From: JANWHQ01 sp963775275
GTDB lineage: Bacteria > Pseudomonadota > Alphaproteobacteria > Caulobacterales > Caulobacteraceae
Reading direction: 5' to 3'
NCBI GenBank assembly: GCA_963775275.1
Contig: CAVZII010000005.1
Span: 2,046,001 to 2,110,000, forward strand
Length of the DNA stretch: 64,000 bases
Part shown: positions 58,700-64,000 of the stretch, piece after piece
Position numbering within the stretch: position 1 is the stretch's first letter
Layout of the letters: each line of letters starts with the position of its first letter
Position numbers and translations under genes: made by a program
The notes under the pieces: generated by a model
Databases searched by the model: none
The model's input: only the letters and a program-made list of their open reading frames with translations
Told to the model about the DNA's origin: nothing

Positions 58700-60229
58700 A
58701 TGACGTCCACGACAGGACAGGTCCGGACCGCAGCGGCGGCGTTGGCGCGTGCGGCGTGCGCGGCCGGCGCGACGCTGCTCCTGGCCGGCTGCGTCGTGGG
58801 GCCGGACTTCAAGCGGCCCGCCGCGCCGGACGTGCGCGGCTACGCGGCCCAGCCCCCCGGGACCACCGCGGCGACGCCGGACGTGGCCGGCGGGGCGGCG
58901 CAGCGCTTCGTCGACGGGGCCCAGATCTCGGGCCAGTGGTGGACCCTGTTCCACTCCAGGCCGCTGAACGCCCTGATCGACCAGGCCCTGGCCGCGAACC
59001 CAGACCTCAAGGCGGCGCAGGCGGCGCTGAAGGCCGCGCACGAGGGGACCCTGGCGCAGCGCGGCGCCTTCGTGCCCGCCGTCGCGGCGGGCCTGTCGGC
59101 CTCGCGCCAGCGCCAGCCGGGGACGCTGGCGCCCGTGCCGAACTCCAACGCCTTCCTCTACAGCCTCTTCACGCCGCAGGTGAGCGTCTCCTACACGCCC
59201 GACGTGTTCGGCCTGAACCGCCGGACCCTGGAGTCCGTGCAGGCCCAGGAGCAGGCGGTCCGCTACCAGGAGGTCGCGACCTACACCGCCCTGACGGCCA
59301 ACGTCGCGGTGACCGCGATCCAGCAGGCGGCGACGGGCGACCAGATCAAGGCGACCCGCGCGATCATCGCCTCCGACGCCCGGCTGCTGGAGATCCTGAA
59401 GCGCCAGCAGGCCAAGGGCTACGCGAGCGGCCTGGACGTCGCCGCCCAGACCTCCCAGCTCGCCCAGGCTGAGGCCGCGCTGCCGCCCCTGATGAAGCAG
59501 GCCGCCCAGCTGCACGACCAGCTGGCGGCGCTGGTCGGGGATGCGCCCGGCCAGGGCCCGTCCGGACCCCTGGCGCTGTCGGACCTTCAGCTGCCTCAGG
59601 ACCTGCCGCTGAGCCTGCCCTCGGCGCTGGTGGAGCAGCGTCCCGACATCCTGCAGGCCGAGGCCAACCTTCACGCCGCCAGCGCCGAGGTCGGGATCGC
59701 GGTCGCCAACCGGCTGCCCAACATCGAGCTGACCGCCAACGCCGGCAGCACCGCCCTGGCGCTGAACCGGCTGTTCACGTCCGGAACCGGGTTCTGGACC
59801 CTCGGCGCGGACCTGACCGCGCCGATCTTCCAGGGCGGCGCCCTGAAACGCCAGGAGCGCGCCGCCCGCGCGGCCTATGTCGTGGCGGCGCAGCAGTACC
59901 GCGGCGCGGTGCTCACCGCCTTCCAGAACGTCGCCGACACCCTGGCCGCGCTCGAGCAGGACGCCGAGGCGCTGAAGTCGGCGTCCACCGCCGCGGACGC
60001 CGCCAAGGCGACGCTCGACGGGACCCGGCGCCAGCTCGAGGACGGCTATGCCGGCTATCCGGCGCTGCTGGTCGCCGAGCAGGCCTACCAGCAGGCCCGG
60101 ATCAGCCTGGTGCAGGCGCAGGCCGACCGTTTCGCCGACACCGCGGCGCTGTTCCAGGCGCTGGGCGGCGGCTGGCGGCGCCGTCCCGACGCCGCAGAGG
60201 ACGCCGCAGAGGACGCCCATGACCGATAA
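58700..60229 (+). CDS. RND efflux outer-membrane lipoprotein (NodT/OprM type)
   Basis: A 509-residue TolC-like outer-membrane channel of the NodT family. The lipobox LLAGC near residue 31 marks it as a lipoprotein. Typical segments are VGPDFKRPAAP just after the lipid cysteine, QWWTLFHSRPLNALIDQAL, PQVSVSYTPDVFG, LVEQRPDILQAEANLHAASAEVGIA and LGADLTAPIFQGG. It forms the exit duct for the adaptor and pump encoded next. The stop overlaps the adaptor start by 11 bases. Confidence 0.92.
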   Translation: MTSTTGQVRTAAAALARAACAAGATLLLAGCVVGPDFKRPAAPDVRGYAAQPPGTTAATPDVAGGAAQRFVDGAQISGQWWTLFHSRPLNALIDQALAANPDLKAAQAALKAAHEGTLAQRGAFVPAVAAGLSASRQRQPGTLAPVPNSNAFLYSLFTPQVSVSYTPDVFGLNRRTLESVQAQEQAVRYQEVATYTALTANVAVTAIQQAATGDQIKATRAIIASDARLLEILKRQQAKGYASGLDVAAQTSQLAQAEAALPPLMKQAAQLHDQLAALVGDAPGQGPSGPLALSDLQLPQDLPLSLPSALVEQRPDILQAEANLHAASAEVGIAVANRLPNIELTANAGSTALALNRLFTSGTGFWTLGADLTAPIFQGGALKRQERAARAAYVVAAQQYRGAVLTAFQNVADTLAALEQDAEALKSASTAADAAKATLDGTRRQLEDGYAGYPALLVAEQAYQQARISLVQAQADRFADTAALFQALGGGWRRRPDAAEDAAEDAHDR

Positions 60230-61368
60230 GCCCTTCCTCCGGGGCGCCCCGCGCGCCCTGGCCATCGCCGCCGTGCTGACCGCGGGCCTTTGCGGCTGCT
60301 CGAAGCCGCCGGCGGCCGCCGGCTCCTCCGCGACGCCCAGCGAGGTGACGCTGACGGCGGCCCAGCGGTCCCACATCCGCCTCTACGCAATCGAGCCGTC
60401 GAGCTTCCGCAGGACCGTCGAGACCAACGGCGTGGTCGACTTCGACAACGACCAGTCCACCAGCGTGCTGGCGCCCTTCTCTGGTCCGGTGGCGCGGATC
60501 CTGGTTTCGCCGGGCCAGCGGGTCGGCCAGGGCGAGGCCCTGGCGGTGGTCGACTCCCCGGACTTCTCCGCCGCCGTCAGCGCCTATCGCAAGGCCGTGG
60601 CGACCGCGGGCACGGCCCGCCGGCTGGCCGACGTCGACAAGGACCTCTACCAGCACCAGGGCGTGGCCCAGCGCGAGGCCGCGCAGGCCGAGACCGACGC
60701 GGTCAACGCCGAGGCCGACCGCGCCGCCGCCCGCCAGGCGCTGCTCGCCATGAACGTCGGCGCCCGGACGATCGCGCAGATCGAGCAGGGCCGGCCGGTC
60801 TCGCGCCTGCAGGGCGTCATCCGCTCGCCCATCGCCGGGACGGTCGTGGACCGGTCGATCACCCCCGGCCAGCTCCTGCAGGCGGGCGCGACGCCCTGCT
60901 TCACCGTCGCCAACCTGTCCCGCGTCTGGGTCATGGCCCAGCTCTTCGGCGGCCGACGCCGCGTCCGTGAACGTCGGCGACGCGGCCACGGTCACGGCGG
61001 ACGGGGCGTCCTATGCCGGCCGGGTGGAGAACGTCTCGGCCCAGGTCGATCCGGCGACGGGCGCGGTGGCGGCGCGCGTGGCGGTCGACAATCCCGGCGG
61101 CGCGCTCAAGAAGCAGATGTACGTTCGCGTGGCGATCCAGGGCCGGCAGGCGAGCGTCGGGCTGGTCGCGCCCGCCTCCGCGATCCTGCGCGACGACGAG
61201 AATCTGCCGTTCGTCTATGTCGCCCAGGCCGATGGCGCCTTCGCGCGGCGGCGGATCACCCAGGGCGCGCGCGTGGGGGACGGCTACCTCGTCGCCGACG
61301 GCCTGAAGCCCGGCGACCGGATCGTCGACGACGGCGCCGTCTTCGTCCAGTTCATGCAGGACCAATGA
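60219..61368 (+). pseudogene. RND periplasmic adaptor (CusB/CzcB type), frameshifted
   Basis: The ATG lies inside the end of the previous gene. The first 240 residues include a lipobox-like GLCGC, NGVVDFDNDQSTSVLAPFSGPV (barrel-sandwich entry), a coiled hairpin and GVIRSPIAGTVVDRSITPGQLL. After AQLFG the protein continues in the next frame from about 60955 (DAASVNVGDAATVTA to QFMQDQ). One extra G near 60951 explains it. In the original frame there is no stop, so the N-half reads on into the pump gene. Repaired length is about 382, normal for the family. Confidence 0.82.
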
Positions 61369-64000
61369 GCCGGCGTCCGCATCAGGCCCGGGCCGCGGCG
61401 ATGATCAACCAGATCGTCGCCATGTCGCTGAGGCAGCGCCTGGTCGTGGCGCTGTTGACGCTGCTCCTGGTCGGCGCGGGCGTGCGCGCGCTCGCGCGCC
61501 TGCCGGTGGACGCCTATCCCGACCTCTCGCCGCCCATGGTGGAGATCATCACCCAGTGGCCCGGCCACGCGGCCGAGGAGGTGGAGCGGCTGATCACCGT
61601 CCCGGTCGAGAACGGGATGAACGGGATTCCGAAGGAAGCCGCCGTCCGCTCGATCTCGCTCTACGGGCTGTCGGTCGTCACCCTCACCTTCCGGGACGGC
61701 ACGGACAACTACTTCGCCCGCCAGCGCGTCTTCGAACGGCTGTCGGGCCTGGCCCTGCCGGGCGGGGTGACCCCGGACGTCTCGCCGCTGTCCTCTCCCT
61801 CGGGGCTGATCTACCGCTATGTGCTGCAGAGCCCGGACCGCTCGCCGGCGGAGCTGAAGACCCTCGAGGACTGGGTGGTGGAGCCGGCGTACCGGTCCGT
61901 TCCGGGCGTGGCCGACGATTCCGGCTTCGGCGGCGGCGAGATGCAGTACCAGGTGCTGCTGGACCCGACGAAGATCGCCGCCATCGGGCTGTCGGCGGCT
62001 CAGGTCGAAAGCGCCCTGGCGGCCAACAACGGCAACGCCGGCGGCGGCTTCTACTCGCAGGGCGGCCAGTTCTACTACGTGCGCGGCGAAGGCCGGATCC
62101 GCACGCTGCAGGACATCGGCGACATCGCGCTGGGGGTCCACAACGGCGCGCCCGTGCTGGTCAAGGACGTGGCCCGCGTCCAGGTCGGCATCGCCCCCAG
62201 GCTCGGCGAGTTCGGCTACCGCACCCAGGACGACGCCGTCGAGGGCGTCATCCTGATGCGCACCGGCGAGAAGACCCAGAACGTGCTCAAGCGCGTCGAG
62301 GCCAAGACCCGCGAGCTGAACGACCGGATCCTGCCCAGGGACGTCAGGATCCACCCCTTCTACGACCGCAGCGACCTCATCGCGCTGACGACGCGGGTGG
62401 TGGAGGGGAATCTCCTTCGCGGCGTCCTGCTGGTCGTCGTGGTCCTGATCTTCTTCCTCTACGACGTGCGCGCCGGGCTGATCGTGGCGGTCACCATCCC
62501 GCTGGCGCTGCTGTTCGCCTTCGTCTGCCTGGACCTGCAGGGCGCCTCGGCCAACCTTCTGTCCATCGGCGCGATCGACTTCGGCATCCTCGTCGACGGC
62601 GCGGTGTTCATGGTCGAGAACATCTTCCGCCAGATCGCCCTGCACAAGGAACGGCCGCTGCCGGTCCTGCAGATCATCCGGGACGCGGCGGCCGAGGTCG
62701 ACCGGCCGCTGGTCTACGCGGTGGCCGTGATCGTGGTGAGCTTCCTGCCGATCTACGTCCTGTCCGGCCCGTCGGGGACCCTGTTCAAGCCCATGGCGGA
62801 CACCATGGTGTTCGCCCTGGTCGGCTCGCTGATCGTCACCCTGACGCTGCTGCCGGTGCTCTGCTCCTGGTTCATGCGCCAGGGCGTGGTCGAGCGGCGC
62901 AACCGCGCCCTGGACGCCATCCACGGCGCCTACGTCAAGGGCCTGGACTACTGCCTCGCCCGCCCCTGGAAGACGACCCTCGCGTCGGCCGCCCTCCTGG
63001 CCCTGTCGCTGCTCCTGGTCCCGCGCATCGGCGCGGAGTTCATGCCGCACCTGGACGAGGGCGCGCTGTGGGTGCGCGCGACCATGCCCTACTCCATCTC
63101 GTTCGACGAATCCGCCAAGGTCGCGCCCAAGGTGCGCGCGATCCTGAGCTCGTTCCCGCAGGTCACCACCGTGACCTCCGAGCTCGGCCGGCCCGACGAC
63201 GGGACCGACCCCACCGGCTTCTTCAACGTCGAGTTCTACGTGGGCCTGAAGCCCTATTCGAAGTGGAAGGGGCCCTACCGGACCAAGGCGGCGCTGATCC
63301 GGGCGATCGACAGCAGGCTGGAAGCCTTCCCCGGCATCATCTTCAACTACACCCAGCCGGCCGAGGACGCGGTGGACGAGGCCGAGACGGGCCTCAAGAG
63401 CGCCCTGGCCGTGAAGGTGTTCGGCCCGGACCTGCAGACGCTCGAAGCCAAGGGCAAGGCCATCAAGCGGGTGCTGCAGTCCGTGCGCGGCATCAGCGAC
63501 GTGACCCTGGTCAAGGAGCTGGGCCAGCCGAGCCTCACCGTCGCGATCGATCGCGCCAAAATCGCCCGCTACGGCGTGAACGTCGCCGACATCAACGCCC
63601 TGATCCAGACCGCCATCGGCGGCGATACAGCCACCCAGGTGGTGCAGGGCGAGAAGCAGTTCGACCTGGTCGTGCGCCTTCAGCCGCAGTTCCGCGACAC
63701 CGCCGAGGCGATCGGCGACATCCCCGTGGCGACCCCCGCCGGCCAGCAGATCCCGCTCAAGGAGCTGGCGGACATCCACGTCACCAACGGGGCGTCCTTC
63801 ATCTATCGCGAGAACGACACGCGCTACATCGGCGTCCAGTTCTCCGTGGAAGGGCGCGACCTCGCCGACGCGGTGGGCGACGCCATCGGCCAGGTCCATC
63901 GCAAGGTCGGCTTGCCCCAGGGCTACCGCGTGGACTGGGGCGGCGAATACTCCGACTACACCGCCTCCAACCGGCAGCTGTCGGTGATCGTGCCGCTGAC
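61365..64000 (+). CDS. Heavy-metal RND efflux pump (CzcA/CusA family), 5' part
   Basis: This is the inner-membrane pump, truncated by the window end after about 878 residues of an expected 1030 or more. It starts with an ATG overlapping the adaptor stop (ATGA) or at 61401 (MINQIVAMSLRQRLVV). Motifs are LPVDAYPDLSPPMVEIITQWPG, and in TM4 IDFGILVDGAVFMVEN, the DFG-DGA-VEN signature of heavy-metal RND pumps of the Co/Zn/Cd type rather than the Cu/Ag type. The proton-relay aspartates are in that segment. The metal specificity remains inferred. Confidence 0.93.
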   Translation, partial: MSRRPHQARAAAMINQIVAMSLRQRLVVALLTLLLVGAGVRALARLPVDAYPDLSPPMVEIITQWPGHAAEEVERLITVPVENGMNGIPKEAAVRSISLYGLSVVTLTFRDGTDNYFARQRVFERLSGLALPGGVTPDVSPLSSPSGLIYRYVLQSPDRSPAELKTLEDWVVEPAYRSVPGVADDSGFGGGEMQYQVLLDPTKIAAIGLSAAQVESALAANNGNAGGGFYSQGGQFYYVRGEGRIRTLQDIGDIALGVHNGAPVLVKDVARVQVGIAPRLGEFGYRTQDDAVEGVILMRTGEKTQNVLKRVEAKTRELNDRILPRDVRIHPFYDRSDLIALTTRVVEGNLLRGVLLVVVVLIFFLYDVRAGLIVAVTIPLALLFAFVCLDLQGASANLLSIGAIDFGILVDGAVFMVENIFRQIALHKERPLPVLQIIRDAAAEVDRPLVYAVAVIVVSFLPIYVLSGPSGTLFKPMADTMVFALVGSLIVTLTLLPVLCSWFMRQGVVERRNRALDAIHGAYVKGLDYCLARPWKTTLASAALLALSLLLVPRIGAEFMPHLDEGALWVRATMPYSISFDESAKVAPKVRAILSSFPQVTTVTSELGRPDDGTDPTGFFNVEFYVGLKPYSKWKGPYRTKAALIRAIDSRLEAFPGIIFNYTQPAEDAVDEAETGLKSALAVKVFGPDLQTLEAKGKAIKRVLQSVRGISDVTLVKELGQPSLTVAIDRAKIARYGVNVADINALIQTAIGGDTATQVVQGEKQFDLVVRLQPQFRDTAEAIGDIPVATPAGQQIPLKELADIHVTNGASFIYRENDTRYIGVQFSVEGRDLADAVGDAIGQVHRKVGLPQGYRVDWGGEYSDYTASNRQLSVIVPL

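Noticed and set aside
61284..63899. An open frame of 871 codons on the minus strand
   Set aside because: It is exactly antisense to the RND pump, is rich in His/Asp/Arg repeats produced by mirrored GC-rich codons, and has no recognisable domain.
1..64000. tRNA, rRNA, riboswitch or replication-origin signals
   Set aside because: Reading the intergenic regions showed no cloverleaf-like or conserved RNA core, no DnaA-box cluster and no T-rich intrinsic terminators; faint matches were not supportable.

Overview
The window is GC-rich, compactly gene-filled DNA from an alphaproteobacterium. I infer a Caulobacterales member close to Phenylobacterium or Caulobacter. The basis is protein similarity from memory, very high third-position GC, frequent GTG/TTG starts and abundant palindromic intergenic repeats. 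No rRNA, tRNA or CRISPR array was seen, so placement to genus is inference.

The dominant theme is catabolism of lignin-derived aromatics, spread over many short transcription units. Recognisable pieces are LigA/LigB protocatechuate 4,5-dioxygenase (4241-5481), a hydroxycinnamoyl-CoA hydratase-lyase facing two MarR regulators across a perfect operator (10535-11948), LigK-type CHA aldolase (18101-18787), a carotenoid/lignostilbene dioxygenase (29587-31029), a benzaldehyde-lyase-like ThDP enzyme (44553-46223), and three SDRs resembling the LigD-type C-alpha dehydrogenases (17056, 39698, 53633). Around them lie a CoA transferase, an FAH-family hydrolase, thioesterases, SnoaL-like proteins, a GMC oxidoreductase, an aldo/keto reductase, an LLM flavin oxidoreductase and a quinone-oxidoreductase-type dehydrogenase. 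Plausibly hydroxycinnamates and lignin dimers feed vanillin/benzaldehyde-level intermediates into protocatechuate, which LigAB and LigK take to central metabolism.

Layout: 1-6.1 kb holds a BlaI-type regulator, an M13 peptidase and the lig genes. 6.1-7.7 kb is an intact IS4-family element. 7.7-21.2 kb is aromatic and CoA metabolism with regulators. 21.2-27.1 kb is an accessory island bracketed by a duplicated GMC-gene 5' end; it holds a chimeric gene remnant, a frameshifted msrA and an unrecognised three-gene operon whose last product carries a PIN-like nuclease signature. 27.2-46.2 kb is again aromatic and general metabolism, with a second-looking IF-1 gene and a POT transporter. 47-49.6 kb holds an IS701-family relic and a VapBC pair. 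49.8-57.7 kb is regulatory and metabolic. 58.2-64 kb is a heavy-metal RND efflux operon running off the end.

Two features cut across the window. First, a 166-bp element made of two CTAG-ended palindromes occurs at six loci (one with a third palindrome) and supplies the stop codon of three genes. Second, at least five genes carry single-base frameshifts, so either real decay or base-level sequence error must be considered.
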